A DNA stretch of 64,000 nt from Ashinkailepas kermadecensis (GCA_034440615.1 JAOTOM010004009.1:77001-141000); one strand, 5' to 3'; shown: positions 43,100 to 53,534, counted from the first letter of the stretch. Notes: generated from the letters alone by a model not told the origin. Numbers and translations: made by a program.

Positions 43100-44780
43100 T
43101 GGAACGCAGCTAGTCATGGCTTTTGTGGCAAGAATTCCGATTTAAATTATATGAACTTTTCCGGAAGGTCACCGCTATTCCCTGCAGAACCAATGCTGCT
43201 GTGGTTTTACCACAGGAGGCGGACATTTTAACTACATTTGACAGTCATTGCCTCCAATGGTTCAGTTTCATATGAGACGATAAAGCTTCACGTGTGTTCC
43301 ACGGTCATGAGATATCAGATAAAGCAGGACGGTGTTGAGAGAAGAAAAAACGTAACGTGGGTGTTTCTCGAGTGGTGCCCAACACTCCCACCATTCTGAA
43401 CGGCATTTGACATCAGGGTCGGTCCAGCACCGGGCAACCAACGGGTGACACCGCCATGCGAGCGATTTCAACCTAAGTGGGTGTATAGGGTAGTCAGGGG
43501 CGCTGAATCAATATGTGAAGGTTTTAGCTTCGTACTGGCAGCGACCTCGGAGATATGGCCTGCGGAAATTTTCATAGGTCACATTGCAGGTCAATCTTTG
43601 AGAGCGATTATCTCCGGTACTTTAAAACCTAGCCTAGGCACATAGCATATCTGTAGTATCGAAAAGACCTCTTCTTTTCATTTCTGGCATCGGTTTTTAA
43701 TTTTGAACAAATTGCAAAACTTTGGCCATTTGACCTGAGGTCACGTGACCTCCCGTGACCCCAAGCCATTTGATATTCACACTTGTAACCACATTTACTA
43801 TAGGGGTCATCGATTGTCTTCCGAATCAAACATAAAAATGATTTTTATTTGCTGACAACTAGTAATAATTTGCCCTCATTCTACCAGTTTATTGATTTTC
43901 GCACGTTTTGCTGAGTGTTCGGGTCAGTCTTTTGCTAGCGACTGACCCTCAAAGCTCATAGGACTATGATTTGAGATATGCACTTATCAGGCATGATGAG
44001 ACGAATGCGAACGTGTTCGATTTCATGACCTCGGGTCACCAGGTCACCTATCCAGTTCAGGTTAAATGCATCAGTGGAGGTGAAAATGGTAATGTCGGAA
44101 GACGTTTTGGACCCATAATAGGGAGATAGGTGCTGATTTACACCTAAATAAATATTCAATTTATGCCTGTTGCGTAGTCAGTCAGAATGATTGACAAAAT
44201 CATTAACTTCATAGTTTTGGTACTCCCACCTGTGTTGCGGCTCGCGCGGTCAATCGGAGAGCTAGTCAGCCTCGAAACTGACAATGGTCGGTCGATATGT
44301 AAACAGCGATTGTTATGCGACTACGGTAGGGGGCATCATATCGGGAAGGGGTGAAATAGGAGACGAGGTATCGATGACAATGGCCGTTATCAGTAGGGCC
44401 GAAACGAGCACATTCATTCGCTCCAAGACAGGACGGAGACCATAGAGCGAAAAGGATTACTTCAACGCGCACGAGAGCCCGGGAATGCCGAAAAGGGCAC
44501 ATCCGTAGCTTCCTTGAAGGTTACGCTGCACCGAAGGTTAGTCGTCTTTAAAAATAATGGTGTGGCCATGTCATCGATGCTTCGTTTGCTACTGCATCCA
44601 TGTGCCACATTGAAGAGCAGGCGCTGGGAAAGATCAGCTTACAATTATTCACCTACAAATGAGGTGTCGAAGACATTCGTTCTGAGCACAGAAAGCGAAG
44701 TGATGCTACCGCGACTTACACAGGAACTAGTTTGTTTTAGTGCTCGTGGTTACCGACGAAGGTGAAAAAGACCGCACAAG
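43100..44780. other. No gene; half-site cluster at 43570-44060
   Basis: TTGACCTGAGGTCACGTGAC at about 43729 and ACCTCGGGTCACCAGGTCAC at about 44028 resemble the interiors of the TTAA elements, but I could not find TTAA-bounded ends. Possibly a decayed member. Confidence 0.45.
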
Positions 44781-44787
44781 GGTGAGG

Positions 44788-44852
44788 GTTAGTTAGTTAG
44801 TTATTTATCTGGGCTTTAGGGGGCTTCAACCGGAATTGATCAGTCAGGACCA
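44788..44852 (-). mobile_element. SINE-tail micro-insertion, about 65 bp
   Basis: TTAGTTAGTTAGTTATTTAT then GGGCTTTAGGGGGC. AAGGGTGAGG flanks it on both sides (44778 and 44853). Confidence 0.65.
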
Positions 44853-45145
44853 AAGGGTGAGGTTTAATGTGCGTGGATTAGGTAAGGGATCACGGTGGTC
44901 ATCATCTCAAACCGCTACAATTATGTCCTCCATTTATTACATTTTTACTTCATCATAGCGCCACGTTTGCGGGATAATTATGCACTCCGAGAGTCTATAA
45001 TCAAACGAACTTTCAGACACTGTAGTGTAGATAGAGCACAAATGCATTAGTCATGACGGCTCACGGTGTTCGGGAAACTGGGGCAATATCAAAACATTCA
45101 AGTTTCATTGACTAGCAAAGTTCGTCATGCTCATAGATCGCAATG

Positions 45146-45612
45146 TCCAATGATCACAACGTCCAAAAAAAACAAGAACAAAATATCAAAATGTGTTCAT
45201 AACGTCCAACGACCACAAGCTCGAAAACTGCCTTCAAAGGGAGCTTTTATAACGTTACCGGTTCATCGACGTCAAAGGATTATACAGTCCAAAAATAGGT
45301 CTCCAATTGTCCGTTTCATGAACTGTAAAACACCTAGCAGTGAAATTTACATAACGAAAACTAACTTACCATAACCTTACCTAGGTACATGATTTCACTG
45401 CCAAGGGTGCTACCGGGTCCTCTGGCGGACTATTGGACAACTGCTATTTTACTTTATGATCATCGGGCGCAAAGTAACTTTCGAGGATATGAACGCAAAA
45501 TTTGAACGCAGATTTCGAGGTTGTCGTCTTTGGAGTCATTAATTTTGGACATTATGAACGCATCGTATACAAGACATGTTGTAATATTTTGCTTTTTGGA
45601 CGTTGTGAACTT
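45146..45612. repeat. Small foldback with GTTCATAACGTCCAA phrases
   Basis: CACAACGTCCAAAAA, TGTGTTCATAACGTCCAA and CTCGAAAACTGC on the left recur as reverse complements on the right (45440-45612). The axis lies near 45380 between AGCAGTGAAAT and ATTTCACTGC. Confidence 0.6.
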
Positions 45613-45789
45613 TGGTGTACATGCACCTAGGACTAGATGAAGATTCCCCATGAAACTGCACATCCCAACAGACTCCACAACTGCGGTTTCCCGCAAGAAT
45701 CGAGCCAGTACTAAAGTTAGTAGAACATGAGAAACTGAGAACTTTCCACGTTGATCACGCCTCTATGAACCCTCCCCAAATCAATCCGG

Positions 45790-45963
45790 TAATGCCTACT
45801 CAGATGGAACTGCCGACCAAACGATTGGTCACACTGATCACACTAGCTCGGCCACTCTCCGTCATAGAGTACAGCGTGACGCCTCAGGAAGCCCTGGTTA
45901 ACAAACAATTTGCCACAATGATCACACCTTTACGACTATTGACTTGACAGCTTGTCACAAACG
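45790..45963 (-). pseudogene. Decayed zinc fingers after the stop codon
   Basis: In the same frame as the gene upstream, past its TGA and two further stops, are CDHCGKLFVNQGFLRRH (final His replaced) and, after another stop, CDQCDQSFGRQFHLSRHYR. The ancestral protein therefore had at least two more fingers. Confidence 0.7.
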
Positions 45964-47271
45964 TCACGCCTGAACGGTTTCCATTTCAGAATGGTCTACA
46001 ACGTGACGCTCCAGGGAGACCTTCCGAAGAAACGATTTACCACAGTGCCCACACTTGTATGGCCTCTCGCCAGAATGAAGTCTATAATGCGATGTCAGAT
46101 TGCACTGTTGCCTGAACGACTTCTCACACCGATCACACTTGTATGGTTTTTCGCCAGTATGAAGCCTGCAATGAGCGGCCAGATTGGACGAGTGAGAGAA
46201 CGATTTACCACACTCCTTACACTTGTATGGCTTCTCGCCGGAGTGGACTCTGTAGTGGGCATTAACGCTGCTTTGGTGACTGAACAACTTGCCACAAACG
46301 TCGCAACTGAATGGTTTCTTCACAGAGTGGACTGGAGCGTGACTTTTCAGGTGGCTCTGCCAAATAAATGCTTTACCACACTCCTTGCACTTGTATGGCC
46401 TCTCGCCGGCATTATGAAGTCTATAATGAGCGATCCGATGAGCCAGTTGCCTGAACGACTTCTCACACTGATCGCACTTGTATGGCCTCTCACCGGAATG
46501 AAGTCTATAATGAATGGCCAGAGTGCACCGATTCTTGAACGACTTCTCACACTGATTGCACTTGTATGGCCTTTCACCGGAATGAAGTCTGCAATGCGAT
46601 GTCAGATTGGACTTATGCTTGAACGACTTCTCGCATTGATCGCACTTGTATGGCCTCTCGCCAGAATGAAGTTTATAATGCTTGGTCAGAGTGGACTGTT
46701 GCCTGAACGACTTCTCACACCGATCACACTTGTATGGTTTTTCGCCGGTATGAAGCCTGGAATGAGTGGCCAGATTACACGATTGAGAGAACGACTTACC
46801 ACACTCCTTACACTTGTATGGCTTCTCGCCGGAGTGGACTCTGTAGTGGGCATTAACACTGCTTTGTTGACTGAACAACTTGGCGCAAACGTCGCAACTG
46901 AACGGTTTCTCCCCAGAGTGGACTGCAGCGTGGCTTTTCAGGGAGTTTTGAAACATAAATGCTTTACCACACTCCTTACACTTGTATGTTTTATCCCCGG
47001 TATGAATCCTGTAATGACTGGTCAGATGCCCCTGTTGAGAGAACGATTTACCACACATCTTACACTTATATGACCTCTCGCCGGAGTGGATTCTGTAGTG
47101 AACATCAAGACCCCACTGTCGGCCGAACGTCTTGCCACATACATCACATCCGTGTGGCTTTTCGCCGCTGTGAGTTCGGGCGTGAACAATAAGCGAGTAC
47201 TGCGAGCGAAACTCTTTGCCACACAAATCGCAGCGATTCGGCCACTTCTCCGATGTACTCCTGTTTGCCAT
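45964..47271 (-). CDS. C2H2 zinc-finger protein, 15 fingers
   Basis: A likely DNA-binding transcription factor of the nucleus. The first ATG in frame is at 47271 (MANRSTSEKW); the frame is open 23 codons further but only from a GTG. Fifteen consecutive fingers of the form C-x2-C-x12-H-x3-H follow from residue 14, joined by TGEKPY/SGERPY linkers. Finger 10 has Arg for the core Leu and one extra residue in its linker. Fingers 4-7 and 11-14 match each other in order (KAF, KLF, KSF, KSF types), so a four-finger block was duplicated. There is no KRAB, BTB or SCAN domain; a 5' exon could supply one. Contact residues differ between fingers. A TGA ends it after finger 15, with two dead fingers beyond. 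Confidence 0.85.
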   Translation of the reverse strand: MANRSTSEKWPNRCDLCGKEFRSQYSLIVHARTHSGEKPHGCDVCGKTFGRQWGLDVHYRIHSGERSYKCKMCGKSFSQQGHLTSHYRIHTGDKTYKCKECGKAFMFQNSLKSHAAVHSGEKPFSCDVCAKLFSQQSSVNAHYRVHSGEKPYKCKECGKSFSQSCNLATHSRLHTGEKPYKCDRCEKSFRQQSTLTKHYKLHSGERPYKCDQCEKSFKHKSNLTSHCRLHSGERPYKCNQCEKSFKNRCTLAIHYRLHSGERPYKCDQCEKSFRQLAHRIAHYRLHNAGERPYKCKECGKAFIWQSHLKSHAPVHSVKKPFSCDVCGKLFSHQSSVNAHYRVHSGEKPYKCKECGKSFSHSSNLAAHCRLHTGEKPYKCDRCEKSFRQQCNLTSHYRLHSGERPYKCGHCGKSFLRKVSLERHVVDHSEMETVQA

Positions 47272-47586
47272 GCTAGGAACTGGCTTTGTCACAGGAGCTG
47301 CCGAGTACTGCTGTAGGACAGCCGTCACACTAACGCTCACACCGTTGTGTGCTGTCGCAGGTGAACTGGCCGCGCTGACGGTGCTGCGACGTCACACACA
47401 GCCACAGGAGAGCGCAGGGGTAACTGAAATCAGAAAGGGAGGTGGTAATGAATTGCATCGAGGGAAGAGGAGCGGTCGCGTTCTGTAGCACAGGAATATG
47501 CTAGAGAACAAAGTGGCACCACATTAGGTCAACATATGATGCGGAAGCCATATGATGATGCCGAGTTGTGCTGCCATATGATGTTA

Positions 47587-47634
47587 GTTAGTTATTTGGG
47601 CTTTAGGGCGCATCGACTGCATAGGTCATATAGT
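47587..47634 (-). mobile_element. SINE-tail micro-insertion, 48 bp
   Basis: GTTATTTGGGCTTTAGGGCG and then CATCGACTGCATAGGTCAT. CCATATGATGTTA at 47574-47586 and 47635-47647 is the target duplication. Confidence 0.85.
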
Positions 47635-48058
47635 CCATATGATGTTATGACATCACACAGCCACAGCAAAGTGTGGCAGTAACTGAAATCAGAAATGGAG
47701 GAGGTGATCAACTGTACCGTACGGTGAAGGAACAGACGAGCCCTCTGGCATGGGAACCTGTTACAGAACATAATGTCGCCACCTTACGCTAAAAATGCTA
47801 CGGCCATGACGTATTCACAAAGTACAACAAGTCAAACGAGACAGACAGGTGGCCGTGGTAGAGCACTTCATTGACAATCGGCATTGCTTCAGCGAAACAG
47901 TCCAGACTAAAAGGGCCACCGCCCTCCAGCACATCCATGAACATTGGACTTGGATGAAGGAAGTACGCTTTGAAGACAAACTAAGGTTAAACTATGCGCG
48001 ACGAAGCGGTGACGAAGGGTCGAAATTCAGCACACGCAGACCTTGGCAAGACAGAGGG

Positions 48059-48112
48059 TTAGTTATTGTAGTTTAGGGGCGCATCGATTGCATAGGTCAT
48101 ATAGCGACCATA
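48059..48112 (-). mobile_element. SINE-tail micro-insertion, 54 bp
   Basis: TTTAGGGGCGCATCGATTGC and then ATAGGTCATATAGCGACC. Flanks GGCAAGACAGAGGG (48045) and GGCAAACAGAGGG (48113) differ by one base. Confidence 0.75.
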
Positions 48113-49053
48113 GGCAAACAGAGGGGCACGGACCTAGGAGTATACTGGAGGAAGGAACTCATGCAGGATAGTTGGATGGACAGTTGTTAGGCAAATTAAT
48201 GCGATGCAGCTGCATTCAACAGGACATGTCAACGTATGGCGCACAACAAGCATAGAATAGGGCAGGACAAGCTCGAAGCAAGGCATAATGCTAAGCAATG
48301 GTGTGAAATGGAGGGAAGATCAATAACCGCGGAAGATGGGGCAGAATAAAGACGAGGGGGTGGAGGTATCGTCTGACAATAATTGATGTCGCGCCGATAC
48401 TTCCGAGTGCTAAGACCGACCTTATCGGAGTGATAATTGGTTTTATGGCGCATCAACCATGGTAGATCATTTAGCGACATCATCGGAGAGAAGTGAACAC
48501 TCCCAATAACTCTTGTGGTCGGCAAGGCAGGTGGCAGGCTGGTAGACATGCTCAGAATCCCGTGCGACCATATCACAACATGGGGCGAAACACGAAAAGT
48601 CTCCGAGCGTAGGAATTCAGCCGTAACACGTGACCATTGATCATGTTGATTCTGATCATGATCATGATCATGATATGATCATGATCAGGGGCATTGATCA
48701 TGTTCATCAATGTCAAATAAACTTACATGGTTCTTCTCAAATCAGGTAATGTCATATTACGTTGGGTTTCTGTTAATTTAGAAAACTTAAGAAAACTAAT
48801 TGCTTGAGGTTTTTCAATTTCTTCTTATCCAACGGGAGGTAAGGCTATGTTAAATAAGGTTATGTTGAATTTTAAGTCTATGCATAAATACAAAATTTAT
48901 ACTGTTACTTAATTTAAATACCATAACTTTTTCGTGTTATCAAAGCTGATTCAGGAATAAGAAAGTGATCTCTTCAAAAGTATGCATGCAGATAATTGTC
49001 AGGTCCCCTCACTCCATCTTGTTACTGAGCCTCCATCTTGTTACTGAGCCACC

Positions 49054-49085
49054 ATGAGCTGGGAGCAAAAACCCACTGCAAAAAG
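49054..49085 (+). CDS. Possible first coding exon of a small gene
   Basis: An ATG in an ideal Kozak context (GCCACCATGA) opens MSWEQKPTAK and runs into a consensus donor (AAAAG then GTATGT) at 49086. The exon ends in phase 2. It lies 312 bp left of the Transib element, with a possible terminal exon on the other side at 53375. Joined directly the two meet a stop, so a further exon or another acceptor would be needed. Family not recognised. Confidence 0.35.
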
Positions 49086-49397
49086 GTATGTTATTGATAT
49101 CAATGTGACCTTTGACGAATTCAATTATACCGGCTGAAGGTCGGGGACAGCTTTCGAAAAATGGCCGTGCTTTGGACATTTGCCTGTCCAAAGAATTATA
49201 CACTCCCAAAAAAATTCCACTCCTTGCATTGCCAAATATCAGATAAAGAGCTAATGCATAACAAGCAATCTCAGCTAGTTCTGCCAGCATCAAATGGTGA
49301 TAATTGTGAACATAGTCTGAGTAACATGTTCTCTGTTCATATATGTTCAGCATATTCATGTGAGCAGCATGCACCATGGGCTATATCGTGACCTATG

Positions 49398-49433
49398 CAC
49401 AGTGGGGAAACTGCACTTCAGATGTGGCCAAAA
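49398..49433 (+). repeat. Transib left terminal repeat, 23-RSS-like
   Basis: Heptamer CACAGTG, a 23-bp spacer, then CCAAAATTA, which matches the RSS nonamer ACAAAAACC at 5 of 9 positions. The heptamer equals the V(D)J consensus. Confidence 0.9.
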
Positions 49434-50270
49434 TTAAGTGGAGGCCGTTTGAATGGTTGGAATTGAATAAAACATCGTACATTGATGGACACATCAATTG
49501 CACATCTTATGGTGAACAATGGTTGACGTAGGGTCAGGGGTCTCGGAGTTAGGGTGTGTCAAATTTTGGGCGTTCTTCGTGGCTGACAGAAAACATTTAT
49601 AATTTTCGAAAAAAAATTAAAGTATACAAAAACCGCTATATATATATTACGTATATACACGTCTTACAGCTGTGTACCAAGTTTCAAGGCGATATGTCAC
49701 ATACTTTGGTCAGGAGGGACAAAATGTTGTCCCCACATAGATATATTGTGCCCTCGCGGCCGAACCGGGGACTAATAATTACTGAGTGTAACCTTGAGCT
49801 CTGAGGTTTATTTTTTTAGAATAAATGAATGCAGAATCATCCATTCAATCGTTCTAATGCCTTTTATTCTCCATATCAGTATTTAGCACTTCTCCAAACG
49901 TCTTAAAACTTTGGGCAAAACGCCAATTTTTTTCCTTGGACCGGGCCTGTTTGTGACCGCGCGCTGGGAAATGCTAATGATCGTCACCACGAGATAAGCT
50001 CCGTTTTGTTGACGCGTAAACACTTATTGTTACATAGGGGAATGTATTACCCTTTGTGAGAAGGCAAATACGTTACAAATGGCTTCTGAGATCATGTAAC
50101 ACGCCATACACAATAAATGGTCACCTCTTTCAGCACGACACGTCATGACTAGACCAACAAAGTTGAACTGTTTTCAAACACATGCCAAAAACAATGAAAC
50201 CTGTTCTAGGTGGGAGCCCTGTCTAGGCCAGAGCAGTATACCTCATGTATGCATTATGGGTACTGTTGAA

Positions 50271-51542
50271 CTAGTCTTCCTTATCTTCTTCACTATCAGT
50301 GCCGTCACGGAGCTCGATGACCGGGCTGATATCGATGTCTGCGCTGCTACTCTCACTAGTTTGTCTCCTTCGGCGTCTTGGCTTGTTTATATCTTCCCAG
50401 ATTATACCACTTATGCCCGGGTCACTGGTTATAAGCAGGTAATGGTACTGGTCCGTGATCGTGGCCTTCCTATTCATTTTGCGCGCATGGTGCTCTCGAT
50501 ACTCACGGTTGTGCTTGTTTCGGGCTTCTTGAGCCTCCTCGCTATATGCGCCAATTGGAAGCTCCAAGCTCGCGATCACCTCTGCACCGTGTATCAGCAC
50601 TTTGTGGACACTGACAGGCATGTTGTACCATGGGTACCACTGCACGAACATTCGAGCCGTCTTCAGAGCGTAAGCTCGGAACTTGCCCGTGTCGATTGTT
50701 GCTGTAGAAGACAGTGCCGCCAGAATGACTGCAAACCTGTGCAACAGCTCCTCGCTGACTCCTGTCACTGCGCTGAACGTCGGTACGTCGTGGAATGCGC
50801 GTCGCGCCGTGTTACCGTCGTTCGTCGTCCCACTCCCACCAGCCTTCGGCTGATCGACGATCAGGTTCATCTCATTGCGGAAACGCTTTTTGATCTCTTG
50901 CTTCTGCTTGTCGATCTTTTGTGCATTACCAGTTGCACGCCATGCTTGTATGGGCAGCTTGTACGCAATGTGGACCACACACTCGAGGAAACGTATCCAC
51001 GCGTGCAAAGTGGATAGTCCATACTCATACACATCTGTGCGCACAGAACGAAGCAAGACAGCGTCAATGTCGTTCATGTCACTCGGCTTCGCTGAGCAAA
51101 TGTCACATGTAGCCGACCCCGTTTCTGATAAGGCACTGACCACTTTGCCGTTCACCATCGTGAGTCGAAGTTGGTATTTCACTTCCACTCTGGCGTCACC
51201 GGGTGTGTACAGCTTTGTGGGCTGCAGGAGACGAATTTCTTCTTCAATCCGCATCTGCTCTTGTCGTGAAAGATCGGCTGTCTCTTTCGCATAGCGAATG
51301 GCGAGTGGTCGGCACAGTCTCGTGGAGGACGGTTTACCGTTGACCCACAAAACAGCATGGCCTGCTCGCATACGTAGAGGTACCAGTGTGGTGCAAAACA
51401 AGCTCTCCTCCGCGGTCCCCTGGTCTTCTGTACTGAGAGCCTGTTTGTACACTGACTGCGAAGTGGCGCCATCAAACCCCCATTTCAGCTCGAGAACGCA
51501 AGAAATGGGGGGGGGGAGGGTTGCTTGGTCCTGGCTGGTCAT
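50271..51542 (-). pseudogene. Transib transposase, catalytic part
   Basis: The RAG1-related DDE core. D24 in LKWGFDGATSQSVYKQ is the first acidic residue. The second is expected in TMVDGKV; here TMVNGKV has Asn at residue 131, 107 residues after the first (108 in mouse RAG1). CDIC (146-149) fits the zinc-binding pair. GLSTLHAWIRFLECVVHIAY, GGSGTTNDGNTARR and YPWYNMPVSVHK are Transib hallmarks. SEEAQEARNK carries the last Glu (339), matching RAG1 E962. An acidic tail (DGTDSEEDKED) ends it. The reading frame enters from the N-terminal frame through a slip at a ten-G run (51507-51516). The frame slip and the Asn make activity unlikely. Not RAG1: no RING/NBR region and no RAG2-like gene nearby. 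Confidence 0.9.
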
Positions 51543-52353
51543 GAGGCGGATCCATGTTTTGTAGTATATTATTAGCCTCTACCAGGCGTGCAGTCGTGTG
51601 GTCCAGCATTGCCTGTAGTGTGACGAAGGCTTCGGTATCCGTAAACGTGGTGCTGGATGACTCAGGATAACACCGCTCTTTTGCTGCGCCCACATTCTTG
51701 TATGATGGAAATATGGGCGTCTTCGCTAAATCTTTGGTGGTGTCCCTCATTTTCTGATACCCATCCTTTGTCAGGTCGCATGCCACATTTAGAGCTAATG
51801 CTTTGTCAGCACCAGCGCATTCCGGGGTCGGATGGCAAGCAGCTTCACGCAGCGTTTTTCGGATCTTCATTGGCCTTTTGGGAGACGAAATTGCCTCCTT
51901 CAAGACATACGCCAGGTCCTGAGTGCTTTCCTCTCGGGCGCTCTGAGATGCGGCTTGTACGAGCTGCTCAGTGACGTGACTCTTGGACGGTGTTCGAGAA
52001 GCTCGTCGTTTCGATCGCACGCTGAGATCAGAGAACGGTGCCTTCGGGCGACCGGGACCACTCTGCTTTTTGCTAATTACAATATCCCCTTCATAGGATG
52101 CTCCGAATTTCTTAAGCAGAAAATGCTTGCGGCGACCGCACTTTATCCACTGTTTCTGAATTGTCTTGAAAAACGCACAAAGTTTCTCGCCCAGCTCGTC
52201 TCTACACTGCTCTGTCAATTTCTCGTTCTCCACTTGTGCAAGAGCGATGCCCAGTTCGACAGCACGTTGCTTGCTTTTTTGTACTTTCCGAGACAACAGT
52301 CCGGCTTCAACTACTGAATCTAAGAATGTCCTCTTACCTAATAGAACTGGCAT
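51472..52353 (-). pseudogene. Transib transposase, N-terminal part
   Basis: The ATG at 52353 (MPVLLGKRTF) opens a Lys/Arg-rich region that should bind the terminal repeats, then ALNVACDLTKDGYQKMRD, FPSYKNVGAAKERCYP and FVTLQAMLDHTTARLVE, all typical of Transib upstream of the first catalytic Asp. It continues to QPGPSNPPPPHFL and goes off frame at the ten-G run. The catalytic part follows in the next frame with about 70 bp of overlap. A small indel in the homopolymer, or a sequencing error there, separates the halves. Confidence 0.85.
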
Positions 52354-52850
52354 GATTAACACCGGCTAAAAATGTTCTGCTCTCTCACAGGGCTGCACTC
52401 GAAATCCGCACTGTTCAGCTCGGTTTCGCAGTTATCACTGCCCAGCTGCCCGCTGACATAGCACACACAACCCACCACTGTCGCTCCCCTGTTTTGACGA
52501 CACTTTCTGCCATGGACGACACCCGCTCATGCACTGTGCTTATCTGTTGCCAAACACCTCCCCTCCCCCCGCTATACTCTCGCGCCGTCCGTTTATCTTA
52601 TCTTTCCCCGACGCGCGGCCAGCGCAGTCCAGGCGCTAATTAGGCGTGGACGGGTCAGTGCGCAGTGACATTCAAATGCGTATATCTCCGGTTGTACCTC
52701 AGTGTACCACCTAATTCTTTCACCGATTTGAAGTATATGATTGGGCCTATCACTGATTACATTTGCTAGTGGGGACTGATGGTGCGTTTTTTTTGCGGGA
52801 CTTGCGAAGTTCGAGCTATGCATAGAAATACTGGATTATGCAGCGGTGGA

Positions 52851-52880
52851 GTTAGTTAGTTATTAGGGCTTTAGGGCGCA
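52851..52880 (-). mobile_element. SINE-tail micro-insertion, 30 bp, inside Transib
   Basis: GTTAGTTAGTTATTAGGGCT and TTAGGGCGCA only. TATGCAGCGGTGGA at 52837-52850 and 52881-52894 is a perfect 14-bp duplication. It postdates the Transib insertion. Confidence 0.85.
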
Positions 52881-53219
52881 TATGCAGCGGTGGAAAATAA
52901 TGACTGTCACACCCGTCCAGGGCTAGTAAAAGGACAATTGCAATTTTCACCGTGCTGTACACAGATTAGCCTTCACGGCAATTCACATATAATTCGGCTT
53001 TGTTGCCAGGATCAATGTTTCACACGCATTAGAAAGCGCACCACATCGCGCGTACCCGTGACGTCATTGAACGGCGTACTGCATGTGTCTTGTTCCAGCA
53101 CTTGTGTAGGTGCTAATAATCCAGACAGGTTATGAATTCCTATGGCAATCTAGCTTCTGAACAATTGTTTTTCCGATTACAATCGTTTCAAGTCAATAAA
53201 TTGAAAAATTTTAAACAGT

Positions 53220-53255
53220 TTTTGGCCACATCTGAAGCCCAGTTGCCCCACTGTG
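53220..53255 (-). repeat. Transib right terminal repeat, 23-RSS-like
   Basis: Read inward: heptamer CACAGTG, 23-bp spacer, then CCAAAAACT, which matches the RSS nonamer at 7 of 9 positions including the central CAAAAAC. Confidence 0.9.
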
Positions 53256-53374
53256 CTATGGCTAGTAGTGATAATGAGATCCACTGTAGTTCTAGTAATC
53301 ATCTTGTATAACAATTTGGGCCCTTGACACAACTTGACCACATCATTGGGATTAATGTACATTTGTTATTTCAG

Positions 53375-53458
53375 GTGATCATCGGAGCTGCAGAAACATT
53401 CAAAGAGAATGCAAGGAGCAGAACAGAAGATAAGATGCCCATGAGATTTCAAGAATGA
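53375..53458 (+). CDS. Possible terminal exon of a small gene
   Basis: After an acceptor (TTGTTATTTCAG) comes a frame of 27 codons (VIIGAAETFKENARSR, then TEDKMPMRFQE) and a TGA. AATAAA at 53529-53534 is a fitting poly(A) signal. With the exon at 49054 it could make a gene whose intron took in the Transib. Reading frame, phase and family are unproven. Confidence 0.35.
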   Translation: MIIGAAETFKENARSRTEDKMPMRFQE

Positions 53459-53528
53459 CAACTTACCAGCATACATAATAGAGGCCAAAGTTGTGATTCC
53501 CATGCGGCCTTAACAACATTGAATGTTT

Positions 53529-53534
53529 AATAAA
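53529..53534 (+). terminator. Poly(A) signal AATAAA
   Basis: Lies 71 bp after the TGA of the possible terminal exon. A GT-rich stretch (CACGTGTGTACAATGTCATTG) begins 15 bp on. Confidence 0.4.

Larger units (their letters stand above)
47350..49050. other. No gene; micro-insertions and GATCAT repeats
   Basis: Two SINE-tail inserts lie here (47587, 48059) and a third possible one at 48430-48480. Positions 48650-48700 are GATCAT-type palindromic repeats. I see no coding signal. Confidence 0.45.
49398..53255 (-). mobile_element. Complete Transib DNA transposon, 3858 bp
   Basis: Both ends start CACAGTGGGG and match over 36 bp with three differences. The flanks are CTATG at 49393-49397 and again at 53256-53260, the 5-bp duplication expected of Transib and of RAG transposition. 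The transposase lies inside on the minus strand in two overlapping frames. A SINE-tail fragment (52851-52880) entered later. Transib is the superfamily from which the RAG1 recombinase of jawed vertebrates descends. Confidence 0.95.

Noticed and set aside
45952..47073. 373-residue plus-strand frame
   Set aside because: Antisense shadow of the 15-finger gene.
49398..53255. RAG1 or ProtoRAG locus
   Set aside because: The protein is Transib-like in length and motifs, no RAG2-like gene is present, and both ends have the same 23-bp spacer rather than a 12/23 pair.
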